Source: Rikenellaceae bacterium (GTDB lineage Bacteria; Bacteroidota; Bacteroidia; Bacteroidales; Rikenellaceae). Taken from it: DNA of 49,065 nt. Made by a program: the position numbers and the translations under genes. This document shows, one piece after another, positions 34,903 to 43,226 of the stretch (position 1 is the first letter of the stretch; the number at the start of each line of letters is the position of its first letter). Under the pieces are notes generated by a model. It saw nothing but the letters and a program-made list of their open reading frames with translations. It had not been told where the DNA came from and made no database searches. The stretch is from assembly GCA_015060115.1 (NCBI GenBank), contig SUZB01000015.1:1-49065 (forward strand), in the 5' to 3' direction.

Positions 34903-35034
34903 TTACTCCCAACCTACGGGGTCTTTTTCTTCACCAATGTTTTCCATATTTGAGCCTCCAAAGCCCTGCTCAACAATGGCTTCTAACACCTCTAATTCTG
35001 GGGCGAGGTAGCCCTCTTGAAATGTTTTTTGCAT
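34903..35034 (-). CDS. Small 43-residue peptide upstream of BspA-like gene
   Basis: A short frame starts ATG at 35034 and ends TAA at 34903. It encodes a peptide beginning MQKTFQEGYLAPELEVLE and continuing through AIVEQGFGGS to end DPVGWE. Small Bacteroidetes proteins with an E-Q-G-F-x-x-S core and a D-P-x-x-W-type end are known to me as unannotated neighbours of surface-protein genes. Here it is the first gene of the BspA-like operon. No signal peptide is present. It may be a leader peptide or a small functional protein, and the role is unknown. Confidence 0.7.
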   Translation of the reverse strand: MQKTFQEGYLAPELEVLEAIVEQGFGGSNMENIGEEKDPVGWE

Positions 35035-35113
35035 AGTGTAATATGTTTTGAGTTAATAAATTGTCGCTCAAAACCATACAACTCCAATATGGTGGGGTAT
35101 ATAAACAAAGAAA

Positions 35114-35301
35114 GTGTGGAGTTGATTTTCGTTTATCTAATCGAAGGTTGTGGAAAGACCTGAACTGAAATAAACGATACAATGCCCCACACTTGGATAG
35201 TATGGGTATATGCACAGATTGTGCATAGCCACATAGCTACACAAGAGATGAGTGCTGTCCGTTATCCTTCAGTTCTGAAAACTTCCACATTTTCGATTAA
35301 G
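35114..35301. promoter_or_regulatory. Structured leader of the peptide-BspA operon
   Basis: Two competing imperfect inverted repeats overlap. GTGTGG plus TCGTTTAT (35114-35136) pair with ATAAACGA plus CCACAC (35170-35192). The loop of that hairpin (35137-35169: CTAATCGAA, GTGGAA, GAACTGAA) pairs instead with TTCAGTTC, TTCCAC and TTCGATTAAG (35268-35301). An ATGCAC-AGATT-GTGCAT hairpin lies between. This is the leader (about 330 nt) of the minus-strand operon and looks like a switchable RNA structure. Confidence 0.5.
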
Positions 35302-35373
35302 GACTTGCGAAAAACACTTTCGTAAAAATATGTCCGCCGAAAAGTGGCGCAATTAGCCACAATTCCAACAATA

Positions 35374-35381
35374 CAAAATTA
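35374..35381 (-). promoter_or_regulatory. Candidate promoter -7 box for the peptide-BspA operon
   Basis: The minus strand reads TAATTTTG, matching TAnnTTTG, with TTTCG about 20 bp upstream. It would give a leader of about 330 nt before the ATG at 35034. Confidence 0.5.
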
Positions 35382-35539
35382 AGAAAAATTTTCGAAACGA
35401 ACAACACTCACGGGGGACATTGTTTGGATAAAATATTAAGAAAACCTTAATATGCTTTATATTATCTTTGGGAGATAGGTATTATGACTTAATTTTATAT
35501 TATTTATTCGATAAATTTTAGAGTTTCGAAAAATAACGC

Positions 35540-35547
35540 TATCTTTG
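35540..35547 (+). promoter_or_regulatory. Promoter -7 box for tRNA-Ala
   Basis: TATCTTTG matches TAnnTTTG, 10 bp before the tRNA 5' end. Confidence 0.75.
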
Positions 35548-35557
35548 CAACAGAAAT

Positions 35558-35631
35558 GGGGGTTTAGCTCAGCTGGTTAGAGCGCTTGCATGGCATGCAA
35601 GAGGTCGTGAGTTCGAATCTCATATCCTCCA
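35558..35631 (+). tRNA. tRNA-Ala(GGC)
   Basis: The 74-nt cloverleaf has anticodon loop ATGGCAT (anticodon GGC). The D arm is GCTC..GAGC and the T arm GTGAG-TTCGAAT-CTCAT. The acceptor GGGGGTT/ATCCTCC contains the alanine-typical G3.T70 wobble pair but a T6.T67 mismatch. The discriminator is A. The last 20 bases plus the following C are duplicated exactly at 35875-35895. Confidence 0.96.
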
Positions 35632-35636
35632 CAAGC

Positions 35637-35724
35637 GCAATGTGAATACGATTGGACTTTGACCAATCGTATTTTTTTTATTGCAATCTATGCCGTTGTG
35701 CAAGCCCAAGCATAGATGGCAATA
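35637..35724 (+). repeat. 88-bp flank repeat X1 with terminator and long hairpin
   Basis: This is nearly identical (two or three differences) to 35901-35988. It contains the tRNA-Ala terminator (AATACGATTGG..CCAATCGTATTTTTTT) and a long hairpin with loop TTGTGCAAGCCCA. The pair of copies follows the two copies of the tRNA 3' end, so tRNA end plus flank is duplicated as one block around the structured unit. Confidence 0.9.
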
Positions 35725-35781
35725 AAAACGCTCGCAAGCAGGCTTCACATTGCGTTTGAGTGGTTATGATATATTTATAGA

Positions 35782-35852
35782 GTTGCGGGGATATGATAGT
35801 GATTTATTGCTCGACCTATGGTCTGCGCTTTATTTTAATAAGGTATCCCCGC
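35782..35852 (-). repeat. tRNA-linked structured unit (Ala copy)
   Basis: On the minus strand the outer stem is GCGGGGATA with TATCCCCGC, the inner hairpin GACC-ATA-GGTC, then GAGCAATAAA and CACTATC. It is oriented opposite to tRNA-Ala, as the other units are to theirs. A GCGAG..CTCGC/GGC..GCC hairpin (35851-35874) separates it from the tRNA 3' copy. GTGG and GATAT (35760-35772) can pair with ATATC and CCAC of that copy. Confidence 0.75.
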
Positions 35853-35874
35853 GAGCTTTGGCTTTTAGCCTCGC

Positions 35875-35895
35875 TTCGAATCTCATATCCTCCAC
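35875..35895 (+). repeat. 21-bp exact copy of the tRNA-Ala 3' end
   Basis: Identical to 35612-35632 (T-loop through discriminator plus one base). It lacks the rest of the tRNA. Confidence 0.92.
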
Positions 35896-35900
35896 TGATT

Positions 35901-35988
35901 GCAATGTGAATACGATTGGACTTTGAGCCAATCGTATTTTTTTATTGCAATCTATGCCATTGTGCAAGCCCAAGCATAGATGGCAATA
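35901..35988 (+). repeat. 88-bp flank repeat X2
   Basis: The second copy of 35637-35724, with a working-looking terminator and long hairpin but no complete tRNA in front of it. It is probably the original downstream flank of tRNA-Ala. Confidence 0.88.
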
Positions 35989-36065
35989 CCACCTACTATA
36001 ACTTCCGCTAATAGGCCTATAAGAAAGTATGATTGATTTTATTGTTGTATATTAGAAAATCTTAT

Positions 36066-36073
36066 TACCTTTG
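36066..36073 (+). promoter_or_regulatory. Promoter -7 box for rubredoxin
   Basis: TACCTTTG matches TAnnTTTG, with a TTG about 22 bp upstream. The leader to the ATG is about 55 nt. Confidence 0.65.
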
Positions 36074-36133
36074 CACCAGAAACAAGAACAAAAACTAAAA
36101 AGATTATTAATAACAACTAAAACTAAAATGATT

Positions 36134-36298
36134 ATGGATAAGACTAAGTATACTTGTATGCCTTGTGGTTGGACTTATGACCCTGAGAAGGGTGATCCCG
36201 AGAATGGTATTGCACCTGGCACATCGTTTGATGAGTTGCCCGATGATTGGACTTGCCCCGTATGTGGCGTAGGTAAGCAACTTTTTGAAAAGGAGTAA
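36134..36298 (+). CDS. Rubredoxin
   Basis: This 54-residue iron-binding electron carrier coordinates one Fe by two Cys pairs, CMPC and CPVC. The typical [15 protein letters not shown] and [13 protein letters not shown] segments surround them. It probably serves oxygen or peroxide detoxification in an anaerobe. An ATG two codons upstream (36128) is equally possible. A small winged-helix gene follows after 22 bp. Confidence 0.95.
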   Translation: MDKTKYTCMPCGWTYDPEKGDPENGIAPGTSFDELPDDWTCPVCGVGKQLFEKE

Positions 36299-36320
36299 AT
36301 AACTTTAAATAACTACAACT

Positions 36321-36500
36321 ATGGAGACTAAGAATAAGGTATTGGCAACAATGAAGGAGGCTGGTGAGCCCCTTAACGCAGGTAAGATTGCAGAGCTTTC
36401 GGGTATCGACCGTAAGGAGGTAGACAAGGCAATGAAGCAGCTCAAGGAGGAGGGCGCAATTGTATCACCTGTCCGCTGCAAGTGGGAGCCCGCAAAGTAA
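36321..36500 (+). CDS. Small winged-helix-like protein (59 residues)
   Basis: The frame [20 protein letters not shown].. ends at a TAA at 36500. It contains a compact helix-turn-helix ([20 protein letters not shown]) followed by [13 protein letters not shown], a wing-like strand, and ends in WEPAK. It looks like the small DprA/MarR-type winged helix found as a stand-alone protein beside rubredoxin-like genes in Bacteroidales. Function unknown, and it may bind DNA. A strong terminator follows at 36512-36563. Confidence 0.85.
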   Translation: METKNKVLATMKEAGEPLNAGKIAELSGIDRKEVDKAMKQLKEEGAIVSPVRCKWEPAK

Positions 36501-36511
36501 TCCCAAGCAAT

Positions 36512-36563
36512 AAAAACAAAAGAGCAAGCCACTTAAGAATTAGAGGCTTGCTCTTTTGTTTTT
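36512..36563 (+). terminator. Terminator after the rubredoxin operon
   Basis: A 19-bp perfect stem (36512-36530 with 36545-36563) ends in TTTTGTTTTT. Confidence 0.92.
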
Positions 36564-37162
36564 CGCGCTGTGTGTTTAGAGTTGTTCTCCTGACAAAAAC
36601 GATGCATATACGATGTCATAAATCCCTCTCCTTACACTTCGCACAACTACCCTTAGCAATAGCTATTACTTGTCTATTTGATAATCAACAACTTATTTTT
36701 CGATGCAGTGTAAATGGAGTATTGATAATCAATGAGTTGCAGAGTTCAGGCCGAAATAGGGTAGATAATTGTGCCATTCTATTACAGTAAATGCACACTT
36801 CTCAGCTTTTCTGTTCGGAGCCCTAATCCGAGTACAAAGATAGTAAAATTTCATAGAAAATTGTGTTAAAAGGTGTATAAATAAAGATTCCCTATTTGAG
36901 GCATTTTTGCTCACTAGGGGCTATAAATTACTTTCTATTTGGGAAAGTGCAGATGGTATTTCAAAGTGCCATTTGACTATGTTTCTTTATCACAAAAAAC
37001 ACAAGATGAAATGCCACAAAAAAGCAAGATGATACAAGTTGGGTTAATGGGATAAAAGAACAGCTCGTGAGTATTCCTCACGAGTTGTCTACTTAATCGG
37101 AGCCATTTCAAAGTGCCATTTTGGCTCTTTGAAATTTTGAATTTGGCACTTTGGAATTTTTA
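36564..37162. other. Non-coding junction region before the accessory segment
   Basis: About 600 bp without a convincing gene. It holds two TTGATAATCAA sequences (36679 and 36722), the 40-bp sequence resembling 45279-45318, an AAAGATAGT-containing A/T-rich stretch, and a CTCGTGAG..CTCACGAG hairpin (37064-37084). CAAAGTGCCA also occurs in direct and inverted copies (about 36962, 37108, inverted at 37143-37152). The last pair forms a hairpin just past the fic stop and may terminate it. Confidence 0.5.
36722..36761 (+). repeat. 40-bp site L, resembles 45279-45318
   Basis: 32 of 40 positions match the sequence at 45279-45318 in the same orientation, including TTGATAATCA, CAGA.TTC and GAAAT.GGG. 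Together they bracket the Fic/restriction segment. Confidence 0.5.
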
Positions 37163-38029
37163 TTACTCTTCCTGCTCGTAGTAGTACGAGTAGTCGATGC
37201 CCTTCATAAAGGTTTCACGGTCGTTGATCTTGTCTGTCAAAGCCGATCGCAACAGTCTCTTAATTTCTGATGGGTCAGCGACACTTTTTTGCATCGCATT
37301 CAGGTAGTCGTTCTTGTCAATCTTACTCCAATCAACGCATTTATGCAACTGCTTTTTGAGAATCAAATCGAGCCAAATACGAGTCGCACGACCATTGCCC
37401 TCACGGAATGGGTGGGCGATATTCATCTCGACATATTTGTCGGCAATCTCCTCAAAAGTTGTTTCGGGCATTTGCTCAATTGTCGTAAGCGTCTGCGGAA
37501 GGAATTGCGCCATAGCAAACTGAAATCCTCCCTTGGCAATATTCACCGTGCGGATCTGCCCGGCAAAATCGTACAAGCCACCAAACAGGTAGGCGTGAAT
37601 CTGCTGTAAGCACTTGATGCTTCCTGGCTCTAAATTATTCAATATGCCACTCTCAAACAGCGAATAGGCCTTCTTGCGACTCTGACCATCAATAGTATTG
37701 TCGTTATATGTGAACCAATCAAGGAAATCCGCCCCCTTCTTGCTTGGAATGGCTTTTACTAATGCTATGATGTCGTCTTGAATAAAGCAATCGGTAGCAT
37801 ATTTTTTGCCATCGGTAGCGGTTAATTTCAGTTGTATACATTTTGAATACAACTGAAAGTCTTTGTTCTTCAAACGACTTTTTACCGTACCCCAATAGAC
37901 ACGAGGACGAGGGCTATCGGTAATAGCAGCCACGATATCGACCGCAGAGAACCACCATTTGGATTTTTCTTCATCCCAAATAGCTCGCACCTCTCGGTCA
38001 TTATAGAATCGAATGGATATTTTGGTCAT
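37163..38029 (-). CDS. BRO-N/Fic fusion protein
   Basis: The 288 residues have an N-terminal BRO-N (phage antirepressor-like) domain (about 1-95, YWGTVKSRLKNKDFQLYSK and ALVKAIPSKKGADFLDWF). A Fic domain follows (about 110-270) with the catalytic motif HPFREGNGRATR and the loop GQIRTVNIAKG. Fic enzymes transfer AMP or related groups to protein hydroxyls, often as toxins. The BRO-N part probably binds DNA. An inhibitory (S/T)xxxE(G/N) helix was not found, so any antitoxin would have to be separate. It is the last gene of the defence-like segment on the minus strand. Confidence 0.85.
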   Translation of the reverse strand: MTKISIRFYNDREVRAIWDEEKSKWWFSAVDIVAAITDSPRPRVYWGTVKSRLKNKDFQLYSKCIQLKLTATDGKKYATDCFIQDDIIALVKAIPSKKGADFLDWFTYNDNTIDGQSRKKAYSLFESGILNNLEPGSIKCLQQIHAYLFGGLYDFAGQIRTVNIAKGGFQFAMAQFLPQTLTTIEQMPETTFEEIADKYVEMNIAHPFREGNGRATRIWLDLILKKQLHKCVDWSKIDKNDYLNAMQKSVADPSEIKRLLRSALTDKINDRETFMKGIDYSYYYEQEE

Positions 38030-38098
38030 ATAATCCAGTAATTTACTTTGTTATAAGTTTATGACAGCAGATTGCTCATTCTTATTAAGAAACTTTAA

Positions 38099-39169
38099 TT
38101 AGTACTTATCTTCTAATATCCCAATAAAATTAATGAGTGAAATTGTTGCTGACGTAACTAACATCATATCCCGCTTTGAAGCCGTTCGCTTATGTGTTAG
38201 CATATTTGCTAGTTTGTTTGCAGTTTTAGCATATGCACGCATTTCTTCATGCGAGGTTCCAGCCAATTTAACAGACAAATAATTGCTAATCATTCTTACT
38301 GCATCAGTTTTGCTAATAGCTACTCCTGCTTCATCTAATTGGCCATGTATAGTTGGGTTGTATACAGCTTGTGCAAGAGAAATAATTGTTTCTCTACACA
38401 AAAGTCCCACACCTTGGAAATCTTCCTCATTGTGTGCTGACATTGAATCTTTTTTGAACTTTATGATAGTTCTTTCTATCCTCTCCCACTCGCTTAGTTC
38501 AACCAATGTATCCATATTCTGAGAGGTCTCGACTTCTTCAAAATATGCAAGTGTTGGAGAAAAAAGCTCATGAATATAAGCTCTGCGTTCTTGCCAAGTT
38601 GGGAAATCAGCTTTCCATTTCCCATACCAATCCCATAATTTCACATAGGTGTTATTGTAGGTCAAATTTAGCTTCTTGCAATTTGTTACAATATCATTAT
38701 GAAGTTTTTGATATCTATCATTTTCATCTTGAATACGACTTCCGCCAGTAGCAACAGATATCATTATATTCCTTACTGTTTCGATACTTTGCTTGAGCTT
38801 ACTTTTCCCAGACTCTCCACCTATAACTCCCCAATCGATATCTGTTCTACTCAATATCGGTGTTATCTTGACTAGGAAATAACTATTACTATCGCCAGAT
38901 ACCTCATTTAAAGATTCTCCCAATTGTCGTTCAGCTTCTGCAATCTTGTCAGATGTTAATGTTGAATATTTTGTTACTGGTAAGTTTACATAGACTGTAT
39001 ATCCATATGTGCCACCATTCCAATTATCATAGTCTGTGTTGACAACTAATATTTGGGAATCTGCTATTATATCACATATTTCATTATACCCCCGTCCTCT
39101 CATTAATACATTTGCTGTATTGAATACAGGAGAAAAATTGCTATATATTTCGTAATATTGCTGTGCCAT
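38099..39169 (-). CDS. Uncharacterised protein, abortive-infection-like C-terminus
   Basis: The 356 residues start MAQQYYEIYSNFSPVFNT. The N-terminal half is mixed alpha/beta with no family I recognise. The C-terminal 100 residues are helical (LCRETIISLAQAVYN through MLTHKRTASKRDMMLV) and resemble the HEPN-like or Abi-C tails of phage-defence proteins. That call is weak because the classical R-x4-6-H motif is not clearly placed. The gene lies 60 bp downstream of the restriction-like gene on the same strand, suggesting a role in the same system. Confidence 0.55.
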   Translation of the reverse strand: MAQQYYEIYSNFSPVFNTANVLMRGRGYNEICDIIADSQILVVNTDYDNWNGGTYGYTVYVNLPVTKYSTLTSDKIAEAERQLGESLNEVSGDSNSYFLVKITPILSRTDIDWGVIGGESGKSKLKQSIETVRNIMISVATGGSRIQDENDRYQKLHNDIVTNCKKLNLTYNNTYVKLWDWYGKWKADFPTWQERRAYIHELFSPTLAYFEEVETSQNMDTLVELSEWERIERTIIKFKKDSMSAHNEEDFQGVGLLCRETIISLAQAVYNPTIHGQLDEAGVAISKTDAVRMISNYLSVKLAGTSHEEMRAYAKTANKLANMLTHKRTASKRDMMLVTSATISLINFIGILEDKY

Positions 39170-39229
39170 GGACTCTAATATAACTTGACTATTTTATGAG
39201 TATTCTTAGCATATAGTCGGTGTATAAAT

Positions 39230-42200
39230 TTATTCCATTGTTTTGATTTTGGAATCTATAAAGGCGATTTCCGCATCATCTAATCCATATTTTTTATATA
39301 GCTGTTGGTCTATTTCCACCACAGACTTGCTCCAATTAATATCCGATTTAGATGTAAAGTTTTGAAGTGGAACAAATTGATATACATTCTGATATAAGTT
39401 TTGGGAAACCTTTAATATTCCGACCATAAATCGTAAAAACTTTGTGGTCATATATTTTTGTAAATTTACAGCCTCTACTTTATTATCAAAAGCTCCAAAA
39501 GGAATCATGGAATCAGTACAAGCTGTATTTGGTTTTGCGACATATGACTTGCCGATAATATTTACAGCCTTATCGTCTGTCAATAGTCCAGCTCCTCCAT
39601 TGCCCTTGGAAGTAAATACTTTATAACTATTTAATATTTGAGTATTCTTTGTGATTTTACTTTTTGCGTAAAATCTTATTGTTTCATGAGCACATCTAAC
39701 TTCTACGGAGTTATGGAATGCTTTATCTTTTGATATTGAATTAAAGTTTTTACCTACTATACCAAAAGCATCTCGACCTGTGGTAATAGTATTCAAGGCT
39801 TTAAAGCCCTGTGATTTAATAACTTTTTTGGCAATCGATGATATTTTATTTAGAGGCAAAATAATACTTAGATCATTTTCAAATAAAGGTCTCCTTAAAA
39901 CATCTCTTTCTTCATTTTGGTTATCTACAAATTCGGTATCCCCGTCATGTGAAGGCGTCCACAAAAAATAGCATACTCCACCCAATTCCGTATTCGGGAA
40001 GATTTTCTTACCATTACCACTAACGATGGTAGAGAAATGATTGTGTTCTTTCACAAAATTCCTTAATTTCGGGAAGGAATTATCTTGTCCATCTGCGGTA
40101 AACCAGCGAGATGGGGTGATTAATGATAAGTACTGAGGGTTGGCTAGAATTCCTAATTCAATAAATTTGGGGAAAAGTTGTTTCGCCAAACTTCTATTTT
40201 CGGCAATATTCTCTTGATATGGAGGATTTCCAACTATAACATCAAATTTCATATCATTTAATATCTTTATTTTTTCTTCGTTATTATCTATAATCAAATC
40301 ATATGTTGTAAAATCTGCTATGATGTTTTCTATAGGCATATCCAACAACTTATATATTTTACGAGTAAACTCATAACATAGTGCAGATGTTGGCAATGAG
40401 TATATATTGTTCTTAACAACCTCAATGCCGGTTGCAAATCTGCTATATATAGCATAAGCAAATTCACCCTGCTTTGATGCAATATCCAAGAACTTTACCT
40501 CTTCGATACTATCCATATCAGGCAACATCGCAATCATATCTTTAGCTATATTCTTTGGTGTCACAATCTCAGAATCTGACATCCTACCAAACTGAGTTAA
40601 GGCAACTTCCGCTCGTTTGATAGGTTCCATTGACTCATCGCTAATAAGATTGTTGATATTCTTAATCTTATAATCAAGTTTACTATGGATAAAGTGAGAG
40701 CACTTACTGTGTAGTGCATCTAATTTATCTCTATCAAGGCCTAAATTTCTTGCAATATGTTTATTGTCATCATTAGCAGACAATACATCTATAATATCTC
40801 TTAAGTTATCTACTTTGGATTCAGTTAAGAAGGCAAAGAACAAGATTTGGAGATAATATGTTTGCAGCTTTTTAGCCAACTCTTTTGCTTCATCATATGA
40901 AGATTGGGGTTGTGTCTCTGTGCTATCGCCTCCTTGTGAACCGTCAGAACCATCAGTGGTATTCCTTCCGTCAGAGTCCGTATCACCACCACTATCTATC
41001 TCATCTCCATCTTCCTCTGTTGGTTTGAAGGTAATACCCTTCCTAGAATCAATAGGAACAAGGTCTTTAATAATGGAAATAATCTCATCATCAGTCAAAA
41101 TATTATCATCTACAGGAATATCTGTTGCCTCATCCATAACACTTCTGCTCTGCGAATATTCACGCACAGCATCCATAATATTGGCACTTGTTACCTGATG
41201 TAGCTTGTCTTTATTCAAACATATAATTGGAGATATTTCCAACTCTCTATTAAGGCGTACTTCTAACTTCTCATTGCCATCAGCATCTGTGTTTGCATTA
41301 TAGAATTGAGATTTTAACTCCTGCAGGCGGAATAACCGATCTACATCAAAATCCACTAATAGAGTTTGGGGCTTCTTATTATATTTAATAGTTTTACCTT
41401 CAGTGTCCTCGTATGTGACAACATATTGATTCTGCAAACGGAATATCGCTTGATCATATTCCTGTGGAGATGCAGTATCTTTCAGGAATATCATAGTATC
41501 CCACTCCTCAACAGTGTTTCCTGTAAGCATACGATTGACCGTAAGAGTAATCGTCTTTTTACCCTCACTTTCACATCGTTTAATTTTAGATTTGATGGTC
41601 TCTACTGATGGATATGATGTATTACCATCAACTCCTGCTATGTTGATAATCTCATATTGAGATAGATTGTCAAACTTATCAGGATTATTTGTTATCAACT
41701 CTTGCATTGCATCACAAGAAGCACGATATGGCAGAACAAATACCATATGATGGCACATCTCACCATCCTTAATCTTATCGTAATTCAAGAATGAGAAGAT
41801 ATTTTCATCCTCCTGAGAACCATCAATAGCTCTTAATAAATCACAAACCTCTGATTCATTCTCAAATTTCTTGTAGTTACCAGCAGCGTCCTTCTCTATT
41901 GATTGAGGTCTAAACAAAGCTGAAAGAGTAGCTGTTTTACCCAACTCTTTAAGTTGCTTTATCTTTTGTAGGGATGACTCATTTGGAGTAAAAGCAAAAC
42001 GAATCATTTGAGGGAATCCATAATATGGATTCTCCCACTCATCTTCGGGGTCTTCTTTTTGATTATTGTCTGCTATCCATTTGTCAGATGCATCAATAAT
42101 ATCTGTAAATTGACAGAATGAGACAATATCATCTTCTGAAAACTCGCTACTCATCAAAATACGGTATGGAGTGCCTGACAAATGAAGCGTAATACTTGCT

Positions 42201-43219
42201 TTGAGGTGTTTTTGAACCTCCTTGTCAATATCTTCTACAGATTCTATATCATTTTGTTTTAACTCATTTTTGATCTGAGCTGTAGTCAACCCTGCATTTT
42301 GTAGCACTTTGCCATATTCCGTAGCTCTTGCACCATAATGAGTCTCATCAACAATGAGTAGGTCTATTTGACTATCAAATACTTCTTTATGCTTCTCCTT
42401 TATTTCATCTCCCTGTAGGTCCTGCAATGTCAGAAAGATAGCAACCTTTTTACCACTCTCAATGTTAGACTTGATTATATTCTCATCTCTCGACAGAAGT
42501 TCTCCATCAAGAAATACAAAACCATCAAAGTTTGCAATCTTCTCAATCGTCTTCTTCCACTCCTCTTTTACATCAGCTTTTCCTGATACAATTACCACTA
42601 TTGTGGCATTCATTGCATTAGCACAACACATTGAAGTAAAAGATTTACCAAATCGCATTACTGCATACATCAGTAATTTTGTACGACCCTTATCTTTTGC
42701 CTTCATAAAGGCTTTTACCGCATCGTCTTGATTTGGTCTTAGCTTATATGGCTTAGCATCTCGTTCGTAATGAGGGATTTCAGGGAGATGCTGTTCATTA
42801 TATAGTTGATATATACCACCTCCTTGCTCTAGATCTCGTTCTATATGCCTAAATGCTTCCTCAAGATTATCAACATTGACATCTTTGAAAAACTCATTAG
42901 AGTAATATAAGCCTTCAGGCACATCCTTCCTTTGTAAACGCACCTTACCTAACTCTAATTCCAAATAATGATGAATAGCATAGTCTCTAAAGAATTTGTC
43001 TCCGACTTTTGCAGCTCGACAATATTCCTGAGTGAGGTCTTGATAGTGTTTGCGCCATTCGGACAAACGAACATTAATAGGACGAACAGTGTCTCCTATT
43101 TTCCAATAATTAGGGATGGTATTAGTGGAAAAGGCATATATATGGGGATAGACTCTTCCTATTAGTAAATTCTCTAATACAGAAGTGTCTATATTCATAT
43201 TTTGTTTAATTACTGTCAT
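39230..43219 (-). CDS. GIY-YIG nuclease / SF2 helicase / adenine methyltransferase fusion
   Basis: The 1329 residues have an N-terminal GIY-YIG/T5orf172-like domain (about 15-120; YPHIYAFSTNTIPNYWKIGD). An SF2 helicase follows (150-650), with motif I MRFGKSFTSMC, motif II DETHYG, and motif III SGTPYRI. The C-terminal Eco57I-like DNA methyltransferase (880-1200) has motif X EIVTPKNIAKDM, SAM motif FLDIASKQGEFA, and catalytic NPPYQEN. A target-recognition-like tail ends the protein. The architecture resembles single-chain ISP restriction enzymes but with a different nuclease. It follows the methylase-like partner by 7 bp. Confidence 0.85.
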   Translation of the reverse strand: MTVIKQNMNIDTSVLENLLIGRVYPHIYAFSTNTIPNYWKIGDTVRPINVRLSEWRKHYQDLTQEYCRAAKVGDKFFRDYAIHHYLELELGKVRLQRKDVPEGLYYSNEFFKDVNVDNLEEAFRHIERDLEQGGGIYQLYNEQHLPEIPHYERDAKPYKLRPNQDDAVKAFMKAKDKGRTKLLMYAVMRFGKSFTSMCCANAMNATIVVIVSGKADVKEEWKKTIEKIANFDGFVFLDGELLSRDENIIKSNIESGKKVAIFLTLQDLQGDEIKEKHKEVFDSQIDLLIVDETHYGARATEYGKVLQNAGLTTAQIKNELKQNDIESVEDIDKEVQKHLKASITLHLSGTPYRILMSSEFSEDDIVSFCQFTDIIDASDKWIADNNQKEDPEDEWENPYYGFPQMIRFAFTPNESSLQKIKQLKELGKTATLSALFRPQSIEKDAAGNYKKFENESEVCDLLRAIDGSQEDENIFSFLNYDKIKDGEMCHHMVFVLPYRASCDAMQELITNNPDKFDNLSQYEIINIAGVDGNTSYPSVETIKSKIKRCESEGKKTITLTVNRMLTGNTVEEWDTMIFLKDTASPQEYDQAIFRLQNQYVVTYEDTEGKTIKYNKKPQTLLVDFDVDRLFRLQELKSQFYNANTDADGNEKLEVRLNRELEISPIICLNKDKLHQVTSANIMDAVREYSQSRSVMDEATDIPVDDNILTDDEIISIIKDLVPIDSRKGITFKPTEEDGDEIDSGGDTDSDGRNTTDGSDGSQGGDSTETQPQSSYDEAKELAKKLQTYYLQILFFAFLTESKVDNLRDIIDVLSANDDNKHIARNLGLDRDKLDALHSKCSHFIHSKLDYKIKNINNLISDESMEPIKRAEVALTQFGRMSDSEIVTPKNIAKDMIAMLPDMDSIEEVKFLDIASKQGEFAYAIYSRFATGIEVVKNNIYSLPTSALCYEFTRKIYKLLDMPIENIIADFTTYDLIIDNNEEKIKILNDMKFDVIVGNPPYQENIAENRSLAKQLFPKFIELGILANPQYLSLITPSRWFTADGQDNSFPKLRNFVKEHNHFSTIVSGNGKKIFPNTELGGVCYFLWTPSHDGDTEFVDNQNEERDVLRRPLFENDLSIILPLNKISSIAKKVIKSQGFKALNTITTGRDAFGIVGKNFNSISKDKAFHNSVEVRCAHETIRFYAKSKITKNTQILNSYKVFTSKGNGGAGLLTDDKAVNIIGKSYVAKPNTACTDSMIPFGAFDNKVEAVNLQKYMTTKFLRFMVGILKVSQNLYQNVYQFVPLQNFTSKSDINWSKSVVEIDQQLYKKYGLDDAEIAFIDSKIKTME

Positions 43220-43226
43220 TACACCT

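Noticed and set aside
35637..35988. A second, degenerate tRNA-Ala gene
   Set aside because: Only the 3' 21 bp of the tRNA are present. The 5' half, D arm and anticodon arm are missing, replaced by the structured unit.
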